Of a stretch of DNA of 64,000 nucleotides, positions 1 through 12,088 are shown piece by piece (within the stretch, counting starts at the first letter, position 1; every line of letters begins with the position of its first letter). A model generated the notes under the pieces. That model had not been told where the DNA came from and did not search any database. It saw only the letters and a list, made by a program, of their open reading frames with translations. The stretch spans positions 62,001 through 126,000 of the forward strand of contig JABYQS010000029.1 in NCBI GenBank assembly GCA_022592435.1, read 5' to 3'. Position numbers and translations under genes: made by a program. The DNA is from Cerioporus squamosus (lineage: Eukaryota; Basidiomycota; Agaricomycetes; Polyporales; Polyporaceae).

Positions 1-890
1 GGGCGGCTCGAGAACGCGAGGCTGGGGTGTGCATGTGGAGGGCGGGAAGATTGCACGTTGGTGGGATGCGCGTGGTGATGCAGATGGCCCATGGGGGACC
101 CTCGCGGGACGGTGGCACGTCCAGAATTAACCACGCGAGCCTGCGGAGATGGCAAGGATGAACTGTTTCTCGGAGACCACGGAACTAGTTAGGGCCACTT
201 ACCGGATGTGCTGGCTGGCCAGTGGTGCTCCCAACGTTACAATACCGGCCGCGGGCGATGGACGTGCATAGAGTTCATGCGGCGGACGGCGGACGCACGA
301 CGCGGAGGAAGACTCACCTGTGTGACACATTCACTGTACAGCTCGAGGCTGAGCGCCGACGGCTGCTGGTTGCTTGACCGTAGTCTTCCTTCACGCGAAC
401 GAGTCTGGTGTTTGTAATGACTCTGAGTCGGAATGGTTCAGGACATGCAAGGTGGATGCATCATGCATGAAGATCAGCCACATGCTGCCACGTGGCTCGC
501 TCCCAACCGCAGAAGGTTCGAACATACGGCGGCGCTTGCCAGCCGTCTCTCTCGTCCACCATGTAGGTATACCCCCGCAATGCACAGAACATGACGATAC
601 CTCTCTCGGACCCCCGCGTCAAGAAGACATGACGGAACAGTTGCATGACGAATCTCATGACGATGAGCGGCAGCTGCCCATGTCGTGGCCACGGTGCGGC
701 TCTCTTAAGTTTGTCTCATACCGCCTTCTTCCTCTGTGACATGCTTCTTGGGACGCTGAGCGGATCTTGCAGACTTTCCTAGGCTTGTTGTACTGTACGC
801 GAGCGACACGCACACGATCTCGACGATCATCTGGGTCCAGATTCTCAAGCCGCCTCTGAACTATCCATCCCGTCCATCTCAGCCAGACAA
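1..890. other. No gene recognised
   Basis: Only short overlapping reading frames occur on both strands and none shows a domain, codon bias or plausible splice continuity. No repeat or RNA gene is evident. The nearest candidate coding signal begins at 910. Confidence 0.5.
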
Positions 891-909
891 CTTGGATCCC
901 CGTCCTGTC

Positions 910-1122
910 ATGCGGCTCATTCGGAACACGCTGAACGCACGCAGCGCCAGGAACAGGCTACAGCCAGCTCTGCTTCGCAGCATCTCATCTCGTACCTTCC
1001 AGACGGCCACGGAAGGCCCTGCCAGCTCTCCGACTCAAATCAATATCATCACTGGCTTCCCTCTCATCGTATATCCCGACTTTTCCCGAGTCGTCGCTCG
1101 CTTTGACTGTGTCTCAGGCTGA
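910..1122 (+). CDS. Possible small ORF with mitochondrial-presequence-like N-terminus
   Basis: An ATG at 910 opens a 70-residue frame. Its first 35 residues are rich in Arg, Leu, Ser and Ala and lack acidic residues (starts MRLIRNTLNARSARNRL), which resembles a mitochondrial targeting sequence. It could be a first exon or a chance frame in this C-rich region. I recognise no homologue and found no convincing downstream exon in the next kilobase. Confidence 0.2.
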   Translation: MRLIRNTLNARSARNRLQPALLRSISSRTFQTATEGPASSPTQINIITGFPLIVYPDFSRVVARFDCVSG

Positions 1123-2663
1123 CAGCGCTCTGCTTCCGCTTCGAATCCCCTGGCTGCGGCGTTCGCGTGGAAACGCTACAAGTGACTGCGTCCGCCGGTT
1201 TCTCTGGCTATCTCGTTCGGTCTCATGCGAAGACCGGAGCTTGAGCCTTGCGATCGGTGACACTACTGACAAGACTGCAGCCCTTCACGTCCGCAGTGCT
1301 GCCTCTCCGGGATCTTCGCGATGCGTATGACGGTACTGTACCACCACGCTTGGAAGGCCCCGGTGTCGATTGTGCTCCGGTATCGATTGCGAACGGCACA
1401 TGCCTGCCGACATTGGCTCTGCAGGTCACGGTGCGTCTGCGCATACAAGGTCTTTCCCAGTGCTTCTCGTCTATCTAACCCTGCTGCTCGCCCGTTCCAG
1501 CATCAAGCTTAGGTTCGACGTCTGAACGCGACTTCGATCCCAAGTCCGCCGCCTCGTCGATCAGATGCGTGCATTGGGAGAACGTGGCCGCTATGTCGCA
1601 TACCGCCTCGCTTGAGTCACGGTGCATATCCGCGCGCTGGCTGGCCCGTGAGTGCGTGTGTGCGTGTGTGCCGCGAATGGTCGTGCCGTGTCTGGTCACC
1701 TAGCCTCACGTACGTCCACCTTCTCATCTCCCTATCGCCGCTGTCCTACTCCTCCGGTTGGCTTTCTGGGTGTGTCCCGTGATCCCGTGTCTATCAGCTC
1801 GAGTCTTACTACGCCTTTCTTCGCGCCCGCGAGGTTATTCTTGTCGTGCAGCGCGCGACTTTACATCTGATTCCGCTGCGGCGTAAGTACACCAGGCACT
1901 TCCCGAGGTCAGCAGACCCTTGTGTCGCTTCCGTTGTCCAAGCCTCATCCAACAGTCAACTGACTGACTGACCGACTATGTGCTGCAGCGCTAGCCCGCA
2001 GATCTCATTCAATGTCGCTCCACAGGCCCGAAGCTGCAAGTCCTCCCACACTCAACTCAACTCGATGACGTCGGCCCTCCCTTGTCCAAGCCTGCTCAAC
2101 TCACCTTCGACTCCGGATCTCCTGCTCACTGGGTGCCAGCGCTCGACGCGCATCGGATCCTTCCCGGGTCCCCCGGACTAGTTCTTACTGGAGCTCGGCA
2201 CTCGGGAGTCGATAGCGCAACGAGAAGCGCGATCCCACAAACGAGAAGCCTGTCCTGGAGAAGTCGTGGAGCACCGGTCCTTCGTCTACTCGCCGCCACG
2301 CTAGCATTTTCCTGTGCGCACGCCCCATACATGTTCAGTCAGGACCGACTCGCCGTGGCACTAGTACTCACTGGCGTCGCCGCCGCCTTTCCTGGATGTG
2401 TGAGCTCTCTATCGGCGCCGTCGTACATGTATTCAAGGAGCCGATCGAATGCGCGTTCCGCTCCGTAGCTCGCTGTACCGGGCGAGCGTGCCGTCTTATG
2501 TGCTCTATCGCGCTCGGAGGACTGAGACACCACGGGCGTGGTACGCGAGGAAGTTGCTTGGCACAGCTCCGGCGGAGCAACAAGCACGTACTGCACTCGC
2601 AACCTGCGCCATGCACGTCGCTCTCACTGTCAGCCTCTCACGGCCATGCACCCTCATCAGTCC
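1123..2663. other. Gene-poor, CT-rich stretch
   Basis: Many short frames and scattered GT/AG sites lie on the plus strand, but I could not join them into a continuous protein. It may hold small exons of an unrecognised gene or decayed sequence. No domain was recognised. Confidence 0.4.
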
Positions 2664-2870
2664 ATGTCGAACAAGGATGGCAACCTGACGTCGGCGCGCT
2701 CCGAGTCGCTCGTAAGTGCTACACCCCGCTCCACCGTCTCATGATGCATGAACGTTAACCCGCAGTCCGACGACATTGTCAACAACGAGAGAAGCTCTGT
2801 ATATTCCGGCGGGGCCTCTCTGTCAGTGTCTCGTACCCACGGCGCGCCATTCACTGGCAGTGTCGGTTGA
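2664..2870 (+). CDS. Possible two-exon small ORF (50 aa)
   Basis: Exon 2664-2711 begins ATG TCG AAC AAG and ends at a canonical GTAAGT donor. Exon 2766-2870 follows a CCCGCAG acceptor and closes at TGA in phase 0. The product would be a 50-residue Ser-rich hydrophilic peptide with no recognised domain. It could instead be the 3' end of a longer gene whose upstream exons I could not place. Part of the second exon (about 2823-2892) recurs in degenerate form near 38103, which weakens the case for a single-copy gene. Confidence 0.25.
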
Positions 2871-2892
2871 TCTGCCCGTATCCCGACTCCCA
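2823..2892 (+). repeat. Dispersed degenerate repeat, copy A
   Basis: This segment, from 'tcagtgtctcgtacccac' to 'tgcccgtatcccgac', recurs with indels at about 38103-38165. The two copies sit in different gene-poor regions, so they may be remnants of the same mobile sequence. Confidence 0.45.
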
Positions 2893-2998
2893 CAGTGCCG
2901 CTGTCACGAACACTTAACGCCGCCTTCGCAGGACGGCCGTGTGTTCGTAGTGGCGTAGTGCAGTCAGGTGCTGTTCGTGGTGATGGGCTCGTACCGTG

Positions 2999-3406
2999 AC
3001 ACGGCAGGCATACCCGCATTTCGGTCGGTCTGAAATCGGCCGCATAATGGCGTCACGTGGTTACCCATCCGGTCCCCATCCGGTCCCATTTTGTCCGGTC
3101 GGAAGGGACTCCACGAGGCGCGTACGCCAGACGCAAAACAGACTGGACAATAGCTAAGCTGCCGGAATGCCTTTCGGCAACCAATCGGACGGCTTGTCGC
3201 GCCACTTCCGGACGCCCTTTGGACGGTCTGAAAGGAGCGACTACAATTTCGGTCGCATTTTCGACCGGCCAAAAGGTAACCATACCCACGTGCCGCGGGG
3301 TTTCCTTTCCGACCGGCCAAAAATGGGACAAAAGGCTACCGCTCCTCCGCATTTCGGACCGTCCGAAATGCGGTCGGCGGGAAACCCCGTCATCTCGCCT
3401 ATTGTC
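2999..3406 (+). repeat. Palindrome-rich repeat element, copy 1 (left terminal repeat present)
   Basis: Positions 2999-3060 are the reverse complement, with few changes, of 30193-30259 at the right end of copy 2, so this is a terminal inverted repeat. Positions 3175-3406 are almost identical to 29801-30031 in direct orientation. The element is built from diverged palindromic words around TTTCRGACNGTCYGAAA, including a perfect 23-nt odd palindrome at 3349-3371. There is no coding capacity. It looks like a non-autonomous inverted-repeat element whose right end is missing here. Confidence 0.7.
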
Positions 3407-4204
3407 CGGTCCAGAACGATACCCAATAGCCGACTTTCACTATAAGCTAGCATTAATGTAGGTACCTTAGCAGTGGGTTAACTGGTAATTGTGCGAATAC
3501 AGACTAGAACCTACCGAAGCAACGTAACGGGAAAAGGGAGTAAGTAGTCGGAGAGAGTCTAAGTAGGCGAGTGACAGAAAGTAAAGCGACATCCTGAGAT
3601 GCAGATAAGCAAAAGTGATGGAGGCGGAAGCTGAATGTAAGCCGGAAAAGAGGAAGAGCAAATCCGAGCTGAAGCAGCTGTGGAGGAGGGAATCGCAAAG
3701 CAGAGCTGAGTATGACATAAATGAATGTAAGTCGGAGCAGATGAAGAGCAAGTCCGAGCTGAGGCAGTCGTAGAGGAGGGAATTGCAAAGCAAAGCGGAG
3801 TATGGCATGAGTGAAATGGTCGAGCGAATCCTTGAGCAACGAAGCAAAGGAAAAGCCAAGCGAAGCAGACGTAAGCGCAAACAAGAGCAGAGTGGTGCTG
3901 TGACTCGGAGGCAAAAGCGAAGTGGAGTAGACTGAAATAAGAGGGAAGGAGGGGTGCGAGTGTAGCCTCATGAAGTGGTGGAGATCCGGGCATAAGCATC
4001 GTCAAGTGTAACGCGAGCTCGGAGGGCTCGTGACAGCCTGGAAGCAAGGTGCGGGCTTGGGAGATAGAGCGCGTGAATGCCCAAGGACGCGAACAGAAAC
4101 GATGAACAGGGGGGCAGGGCGAATAGGTAGGGCGCCGATGTGACTCCGGAACGGACGAGGGAAGGGCGCGTATGAGTCGCATTGGTATGGCCGCGCGTAG
4201 CGAC
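3407..4204. repeat. AG-rich tract with a 90-bp tandem duplication
   Basis: Purine-rich plus strand. A 90-bp unit beginning GAATGTAAG is present twice in tandem (about 3633-3722 and 3723-3812), differing at a minority of positions. Long open frames on the minus strand here are Ser/Leu-rich artefacts of the purine bias. No gene is supported. Confidence 0.6.
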
Positions 4205-4405
4205 ACAGTGGGGAAGTAGTGAGTGATGCAGAAGGAAGCATAACGCGGCGGAGCGAGACGAAGGTGGAGTGGTGCAGAAGGAAGCGGGACACAGGGGAGC
4301 CGGACGAAGGTAGAGTGGTGCAGAAAAGAGCGGGTCGCGGGGGAGCGAGACGAAGATGGAGTATTGCAGAAGGAAGCGGGACACCGAGGAGCAGAACGAA
4401 GGTGA
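4205..4405. repeat. 46-bp minisatellite
   Basis: Units starting GAGCGAGACGAAGG at 4251, 4297, 4343 and 4389 are spaced exactly 46 bp apart, with a partial unit upstream. The consensus contains GTGCAGAAGGAAGCGGGACAC. The tract lies just beyond the 3' end of the Plavaka transposase gene and may lie inside or at the edge of that element. Confidence 0.75.
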
Positions 4406-4469
4406 AGTCAGGGGTATGTGATTCCGGGCATAGACGAAAGCGACAGCGACATCGTGTTCACGTTCAGTC

Positions 4470-7400
4470 CTAGGTAGGCTCAGTAACGCATTGCGCACGG
4501 ATCTGCTGAGGTTTGCTTACCCTGTCGAGCGATCGCGCCACAACACATTCTTCCTCGATCCCCTCAATCGAGCAGAAGAGTGCTGCGAAATGACTGATGA
4601 TGTCCTTCAATTTGAGCACTCGTTGCGTGGGATAGAACTCGCTGTAGAACAAGCGGGTGTTGATGTCCGGGAATCTTCGGTACGGGTCCATGGTGGCATG
4701 ATTGTCGTGCAAAGGCTTGTACTCGTCGACCACAACGAAGGGCTCCGTGATGATTTTGCCATCCACCTTCCTTCCGTGGAGGAAGATATCCGAGATCTGA
4801 CCTGCGCATGGGAAGGAGTCGTTCTCTGGTCGCGAAGGGTCCCGGAAGAGGACGAAGGAATCGCGCAGTCCGCCCCGACGGCTGGCGAACTTGATCCCAT
4901 CGCGGCTAATGTTGGGTAAGTAGTTCACAGCGTCGTTCAGAAGTGGTACGCCGCCTTCGGCTTGTCCGTGAACAGACGCGAAGGGAGCGGCGCCTGACGA
5001 AACGAGGGCGAGGAGGGCTTCGTATGTCGAACGCGAAAGTTTGGTCTCCTTCTTCTCGTCGTAGACTGGTGCATCGAACTGTGCCTCCGGCGAACTACCG
5101 AACGGTACGAAGTCAGCCGCCTGAACACCGCTTGACTTCCTAGTGCTCATCATGGCGTTCTTGAACGCGTCGATCATCTTGCGGAAGTACGGAGATGTGG
5201 GCCATTTTGTCGAGCTTACAAGCCACCGAAGAGTGCCTCCGATGTAGAAGTATCGGAGGAAGGTGATAGGCATTTTATCTGTTGGAACGTCATCAGAACT
5301 CAACTTTGCGCACCAACAAGAAGACCATACCAGATTTATTGTTCGTGTTCAGGTTCTGCAGAAGCCCGTTATAACGTTCGAACGGGAAGGCCCACCAGGC
5401 ATGCACGGGACCGAACAACAGGAGACATTCACGGAGATGCAGGGAGAGGTGGTGGTTGGGGACCAGCTGGTGCCCGAACAAGCTTCGAAGCGTCTCGAGA
5501 TAGTGGAGCATATATCGATCAAATCGATCCGCGCGTGAGGGGTCCATCGAACGTCGAGTGGCAAGGTCAACAGCGCAGACAAGGGCGATGAAGTTGTCGA
5601 GGAGTAGTCGGTGCTTGTCCAATGCATCTGCTCCACCCCACAGACGGCAAAGAGAGATCGTGAGGCTTACGGTGCAGACCGTTCTCCACTGATCCGCCTT
5701 CAACTTGCCATGAGAGGGGCTACCGAAGTTCTTCGGCGGTCGCTCCATCCAAGAAGGGAAGTACGTCGCGCGGATGTCAGCGCGGATTGCGTCGATGGTG
5801 GCTTGATCCAGAACACGGTACTTCGAGATATCGTATGGACCGTTGGCAACGTGAAACTCAGTCGTTGACTCTTCCAGAACGGGCGGCAAGTTGATGACTG
5901 TGTGCCCGCCGGAACCCACCTAGCCAATCATATGTAAGTAGACGATAACACGTTGAAACAGATATGTAGCGCACCCATGCAAGTAAAGCATCACGATACG
6001 CAGCTTTCGTGTAATTCCCAGTGTCAGGAAGTACGCCGTTCACCTCGGCGACGGCGACGATATAGCCTTTCCGGATCTTATTGAACGCCGACTTCGATGC
6101 AGTGCGCAGCGCATTGTACACTTTGGTGAGGTATACGCGCTGCTGTTCGGGAGTATGGGGGGTAACCTTCGTCGAGTCGCTGCTCTTGTCTTTCACGTCG
6201 AGCCCCCACACCTCTCGACAGTGATGCCGAAGCTCGCCAAGAAACAGGTTGTGCATGGCGTCGACGACAGCGAACTGGGTAGGATCCCAATACGGAAGTC
6301 GTAACAGTTCGCTCCAACGCAACCCATGAGCCTTGAAGATGGTGTCACGAGCAGCTTCCGTAGGGGCATCCCGCCACTGGGCAGCGTAGCGGAGATGTTC
6401 TTCCCACGTACGACGCGTCCATTTCGACCGGTCGAGTTCGTTGATGGACTTTTTCTGGAGCCGACAGAACGAGCAGAAATGATGGGCTTGGTGACCGGCG
6501 AAACCCGCAGCTTTCCGCAACGCAGGCAAGTCGCAGACAAGGGGGATGACAGCGGCGCGAACCACGTAAGAGACCTTCTCCAGCTCGTAGAGGACTCCGC
6601 GATTCCATAGGATGAGCAACTCGTCGATGAGTGGCCGCAGGAAATGGTTCAGTTGGGACGTCTCTGGCTCCTTCGGCCCGGGAATGATCCCGACGAGGCA
6701 GATGTTCTCGGGTTTGTAGCGAATATCATCTGGGAGGTTCAGGCAGATCAAGAAGATTGCACCGACTGATTGCGATTTGCCTGCCTTCTTGTTGCCAAAG
6801 GGGTTGAACCAATCGATGAAGAGACTGAAAACAAGGTGGACGGCAGGATCGGGCTGGTGCGAGAAGGGTGTCTTGCCATCGGGGCCTAAGAAGTTCTGGA
6901 TAGCGGGTGCCTGAAAGATGTCGGTCCACCGAGGGCGACGAGGGACTTTCCAAGCGCCCTTCATCGTCTGCGGCATCCCACATCGTTGCAGCATATCGCC
7001 AATCCAAGAGCGGAGGGGACGGTAGGGATAGACGAGGAGCGGATCGTACGTGACATGAGCCTTGTCCCCTTTGTTCGCTGGCACATGCTCCTGTCTGTAG
7101 ACGAGGGGGGCACCGCAGACGGGCTTGTCGGTATCCTTATAGGTGCATGTACGTGGATAGGGATCGTCGCGGCGGGACGTGGAGGGATCCGGAGCGTAAG
7201 TCGCGAAGCAGTCTGGACAGCATGCGCGGCGGATGAAGTCCGGTTCGAGACCGAGGGACTTGATTGCCTCCCGAACGTCGTCGGGAATCTTGTTTAGCAA
7301 GTCAGATTGGCCAGGGGTGAGCCGCGGGGCGTGCGGAAGGTGAGTATTGCACCAAGCGAATGCTCCGAACAGGACAGCTTGGATGGTGGTTAGGACGTAT

Positions 7401-8449
7401 GAACTCTGAGTCCGCGAAGTTGCGGTTAGCGAATGGAGGACAGTGGTCATGATCATGGCGGCCAGTATGAAATATTCCAGCGTTCTCGCATATGCAAATT
7501 TGGTGAGATCTGAAGCATGCCGTAGTATTGAGAAAGCGAGCAAACGAGAGCGGTGGGAATAAACGTACCGATCGGATACTTCTCCGGACCTTGTCCGGTG
7601 TCTAGACCAAGCTCCGACCGGACAAGATGCTCCACGACGCACTTGCTCCAAGCCCTCGCCTTCATCTTGTCCATCCGGGTGGTCTGCTCTCTCAACCGAC
7701 GCAACAAGCTGACGCGGCGCTGGTCCATGTCGTGGTGACTGATAGGTGCCAGATCGTTCTGAACGTACCGCCAGTTATCCCAGAGCCAGTTGTACACGCC
7801 GACGAAGCTCGTCTCCCTCGGCTCCGGCGTCGGGTCAGCAAGAGTCTGGGGACAGACAGGAAACGTGAGCTTGAAGTTCATCGGGATGGTGCGGGTGAGC
7901 CTGTCCATAGTGCTCTCTATGTCCCCCAAGACTCGCTCCCGTACGGCCACGGAGGCGGCAACCTGGGCGGTGTCGACGAAGCTGGGTGCGGCCTGTGAGG
8001 CGGTCAGTCATGTCACAAACCTAGCCACCGCGGCGTGGATACGCACTTTTACCGGCACTCCAGATCCATGTGAGGGGCCTTCGTCGTCGCTCGAAGAGTC
8101 CTGGGAGACGTGAATTGGTCGGTAACACAGCAGGATTGATTAGACTTACATTGCTGTCGTCCTCCTCGTCCGCCATCCCATCCCACGCATGCTGCGAATC
8201 CGTGCGCCGTATTGGGAGGGTTCCTGAACCCTGACGCGAGAGAGGTTGAGCACCCGCACTCAGAATGATCGTGCTCGAAATGGCCTCCTCCACTTGCTCA
8301 TCGTCGAGATCTTCCCGCATCTCGTCCTTCGTAAGGTGCTTGTTTCGCGTTCTTGAGACAACAAGCCGTCCGTGAACCTCTTCTCCTTCGTAGAAGCAGA
8401 CCTGTCGGCGGCATCTTTTGCAAGTACACAAGAACTTGGGCCGTGTCAT
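4470..8449 (-). CDS. Plavaka-type (CACTA-like) DNA transposase, intact, 6 exons
   Basis: Frame-consistent exons are 8150-8449, 8053-8100, 7569-7992, 5975-7509, 5331-5919 and 4470-5278, giving 3705 nt and a 1234-residue protein with no stop or frameshift. The N-terminus (start ATG 8449) has a Cys cluster, MTRPKFLCTCKRCRRQ, as is usual at the start of these transposases. The central exon holds hallmark blocks of the family: FSLFIDWFNPFGNK, the Cys/His segment GHQAHHFCSFCRLQ, and DAMHNLFLGELRHHC. The C-terminal part has LFGPVHAWWAFPFERYNG and NTNNKS followed by RYFYIGG. All are typical of the Plavaka clade of agaricomycete cut-and-paste elements. The enzyme is expected to bind element ends and catalyse DNA cleavage and strand transfer in the nucleus. 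Intactness suggests recent activity. Terminal inverted repeats were not located. Its start lies 139 bp from the stop of the neighbouring coiled-coil gene. Confidence 0.88.
4470..8449 (-). mobile_element. Plavaka DNA transposon (minimum extent)
   Basis: Only the transposase-coding part can be delimited. The true ends should lie somewhere in 3.4-4.47 kb and 8.45-8.59 kb unless the element carries extra genes, but I could not see a matching terminal inverted repeat or target-site duplication by eye. Confidence 0.7.
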
Positions 8450-8587
8450 TGACGAGGGGAAGAGAGGACGAACACACACTGGGATCGATGGCAACGAGTG
8501 ATCAAGGTATTGCTGAGTAATCATGATGCAAAACATACATGGCGCAGAGATACCATAATTGCCGGCCTAAACGACAAGCCGGTCGCA

Positions 8588-10379
8588 TCAGGATTGGGTC
8601 CGCTGCAACGCCCATTCCCAGACGGGATGCTCGGAAGGAGGAGAGAGGGGAGGGACGTCGACGTCGAGAGACCAGCGAGGTAACAAATGGACGAGGGCTC
8701 GGATAGCCCCAAACAACAGGACAGGTGAGAGATACGGCAATGTGGGATGAATGGCATGCAAGTAGAGAATGCCCTCGTAGATGCCCTCGCCCACGCGCAG
8801 CATCCGACTGTCGCCGAGGTTGTACCTGATGAACGCCTCCCAATTGAGTCCGACGGATACCCGTGCACACCTGCTGCCGACAGCGTCTGAGGGTCGATTG
8901 TCCGTCGCGCCAGCCGACAGTTCTGTGGATGAACTGGCAAGCTCGCTGGCATGATGTACAGGCTGCGAGGGCTGCCCCAAGGAGGGAGCTGGAGGAGAGT
9001 CGGGCGCAAGTGAGGATACAACAACTCCCTGGTCGTGATCGAAACCTTCGCTTCCGGGTTCGCCATGGGCGTTCGCAGCGTGGTCGTTAACATCGTCGTC
9101 AGAACCTCTTGTCTCATCATAAAAGCCTCCCGTCTCGTCGTTGGTCCCGTTTGAGATGTCGCTACAGTCCGATATCCTGTGCGCCATATGTTCATCGCTG
9201 GATTCTCCGATGATATCGGTGCCTGGCATCTGCTGTACGTCAGTCTGAGATATATGACACTGCTGGCGACACTCACAGACAAGTCCGAGCCTTCCTCGGA
9301 TTCATTATAGTACCATCCGTCCCTGGAGCGAGTGGGTGCGGCTGGCATCGCGTACGCTGCCGTCGCATCAGCAGCGAATTCCGCAGCAAGCGAGTCGGGT
9401 GCTAGGGTCGATTCAGCACGGTATTCTGTCTGCGCGAGACGGGCCGCCGAGTAACGCACTCACCAACACAGTGATCAAGATCTGTTGACTGGGGCTCCTT
9501 GAGCTCAAAGACATCCTCGCGCAGATCCTTCAGCATACTCCAGACACCCTCCTCTCGCTGTTCCATGTCCAACAGTCGAGCTGCGAGGGAGTGTGCTAAT
9601 TCCTGTGTGGGTAGGAGTTGCTCACCAAGTGTCTCGAGATCCTTGCGATTCGTTGCCCACTGAGACCGCAATACTGTTACGTTCAGCTCAGTCTTGTGTA
9701 GAGAGGATTCTATCGTATCCATGCGGTCGGCGTAGTGAGCCTTCAAAGACTCGATGCCCTTCTTCTCCTGGCGCAACTCAGCTGTGGCTCCCAATGGTGA
9801 GTACTCACACGCGCACACAGGTATGCGGATGCTCACCTGCAGCAGCGACATAGGAAGCTTTGACCGGTCGCATGAGCTCTTCTATCTCAGCTCGTACGTG
9901 GCTGATCTCCTCTTCCACTCGGACGACGCAATCGTTGTGGATTGTCTGGAGGGCGCCGTGACCCAGCAGTACCAGCAAGTAGCGGACGGGTGCGTACCTG
10001 TGTCCGCTTGATCTCGAGGAAGGCCCTGAATAGAGCTCCCGTAAATGACTCGACCCGCTCCATCTCCCGGATGGCAACGCAGAACTCTTCCTCCAGGAAC
10101 TTGTGATCGACTTGACAGAAGTCTACCGCCCTGGCGCAAGTTAGAAACCACCGTGCCATAGACGGCGAATCCAACTTACTGCATCCGCATCAACTGGTCG
10201 AAACCTATTGGCGAGAGCGCATCTCTGAGGTGCCGTAGGGAAGCCGACGAGCTACTGCCTGCGATGGTCGTAGGAATCTGGATCCCGGAGTTGTGCTCGA
10301 AGCTGGAAGAGTCACGACAGGAAGACTGCGCATCGTGTGGTCGGAATTCATCGGTATGAGTGGAGTTTCGTGAGTCCAT
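8588..10379 (-). CDS. Coiled-coil protein of the paired cluster (gene 1), unknown function
   Basis: Six exons can be joined from ATG 10379: a Ser-rich N-terminus, then helical segments with EEEFCVAIREMERVESFTG, VRVEEEISHVRAEIEELMR and EKKGIESLKAHYADRMD (coiled-coil propensity), an acidic linker rich in Asp and Ser, and a C-terminal hydrophobic stretch around YLSPVLLFGAIRALVHLL. Introns have GTAAGT, GTACGC, GTGAGC and GTGAGT donors. The product is about 515 residues. No known family was recognised. It lies next to three membrane-anchored FWxW-module genes and two other helical-protein genes on the same strand, and I infer a shared role. The close Plavaka neighbour may have influenced this locus. 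Confidence 0.65.
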
Positions 10380-10763
10380 CGTGGTGGTGGTACGAGGGAG
10401 AGGCGCGTCGCGGAGCGGCACGGCAGTTCGTGGATAGCATCGCGATTGTTGAAGAGCGTAGCGACGTTTGTGTAGTGGCTAGAAACAAGGACACAAGGAG
10501 AGGGACTCGGAGGCGCTTGCCCATTGCAGGCGCTGCCCAAGAGGCATCACGTGATTCATAACGTCGATTCTAGGTCAACTAGAATTTAAGTATACAGAGT
10601 AGAGATTGGTACATATTGGCGAGAGGAAACAGAGAGGAACTGAGAACAGCATGTACATCTATGTGGGTTGGAGCAGTGCGGTGCGGAGCGATGTGGATGG
10701 AACGGGTGAGGAGCAGAGCGACACGAGGCAACGGCGTTGAAGAGCTGCAGACAGTGATGCACT
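10380..10763. other. Intergenic region between cluster genes 1 and 2
   Basis: No gene was recognised. It contains the upstream region of gene 1 and the 3' flank of gene 2, with a purine-rich segment around 10640-10740. Confidence 0.5.
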
Positions 10764-12088
10764 TCAGAGCCGATCTGCCCCGGGACGGCCAGTTAGCAAT
10801 CGTGCAGTAGAACAGCATCGTTTGACTCACTCTGCCTCTCGCGAGCCTTAAACCATCCGGAAAGCAGCCAAGACGGCTTCTTGTGCGTCTCCGTCAACGT
10901 CAAGTACCGACCATCCGACGGACGTCTATAACCTAACAAGATTCTCTTCCAACGAGGAGCTCGGCCAGGTTCAGTGATCCAAATCCAGAACTGTGTGTCG
11001 TTGTCACCATGTCTGTGGAGGAATAGGTCTTCTTCCTCGAGATCGCGACGCCGCGACAGGTCGGGAGGGTGGTCGATAGGCGTCGAGGATTTGGTCTCAA
11101 ACCACCACACCGTGAGGCGCCCTTCAGATGCCGACTGCTTGCGCTTCTTTCTCTCGATATAGTCAGTCGGCTGCGTATAATGTTCAGGTCTATGCGAACC
11201 ATCAGGAAGAAGAAACGCACATCGATGGAAGAGTTGAACCGGAGCAACGCGTTACGCGTCAATTCCTGTCCTGCTGGCCTCGACGCTTCGGTCTCCGACT
11301 CGTCCTCCGAGGAGAGCTCGGTCAAGGGCGAGGAGCTACGAGACCAGTCCACATCGCGGTTGGAAGGACCGGCTTCAGCCTCATCGCCGGTGTCATCGAT
11401 CCACAGCCGTTCGATACCAGTCGGCTCTGGCGACAGCGGGGAGTGAACCATTGGGGGCGGGGAGTGAGCCGCCGGTGGCGGGGAGCGAGCCGTCGCCGGT
11501 GGGGATGATATATCGTGGGGGGCTGAACCTGCGACGGGACTCACAGCACGCATTTTGCCTTTCCCAGGCACGGTAGTTTCCTCATGATCGCCATCGAACT
11601 CGGAGGCTTCGTGGTTGTGGTGGTTGGCCACCCGGCCAGAAACCATGTGAATGCGCAGAGAGGAGCGGTTCCGGCCCGCTTGGACTTCTCTTCCAGTGGC
11701 TACTGCAGACACAGGCTCGACCTGTCGGCCGTTGAACGGGGCGTCTCCAACAGCCCTGCAGAAAAGCGATGTCAGTGGCTCAGACATATTTGCAACTAAG
11801 AAGGATGAAGTACCTGAGCCCGAGATCATGCAACTCGGTCGTGAAGTCTTTCAAGATGGTTGCTTTCGCAGCAGGATTGTGACGAGGCAGGGGCGGCGCA
11901 GGGAAGGATAGATAAGTCGGGTGCTGCGACTGGACCGTTGCAGTGGCGGAGTACGTGTAGGTCAGTGTCTGTGTCCTCCGTACGGGTTTAGGATCGGCTT
12001 CGCCATGTACCCATTGCAAGACCTTGAAGGCCAGGAAGAGACACAGAGCAACGACGCAACTGAGGAGTGCGAGCAGGGTGTCTGTCAT
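10764..12088 (-). CDS. Membrane-anchored FWxW-module protein (cluster gene 2)
   Basis: Start ATG 12088 is followed immediately by a strong hydrophobic helix (TDTLLALLSCVVALCLFLAF), predicting an N-terminal membrane anchor. A long Pro/Ser linker follows, with repeated SPPPAAHSPPP and an SSPLTELSSEDESE segment. A Lys/Arg cluster (ERKKRKQ) precedes the C-terminal module: WWFE, PPDLS, EEDLFLHRHG, QFWIWI, WKRILLGYRRPSDGRYL and KKPSWL. The module is closed by a phase-1 intron, a short last exon and TGA at 10764. The product is about 370-390 residues. The module aligns by eye with genes 3 and 5 of this cluster. I do not recognise it as a named domain. The basic patch could be a nuclear signal or a charged flank, and this is unresolved. 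Confidence 0.7.

Noticed and set aside
3559..4206. Ser/Leu/Pro-rich minus-strand frames up to 215 codons
   Set aside because: They arise from purine-rich tandem repeats with few stop codons. No domain or splice context.
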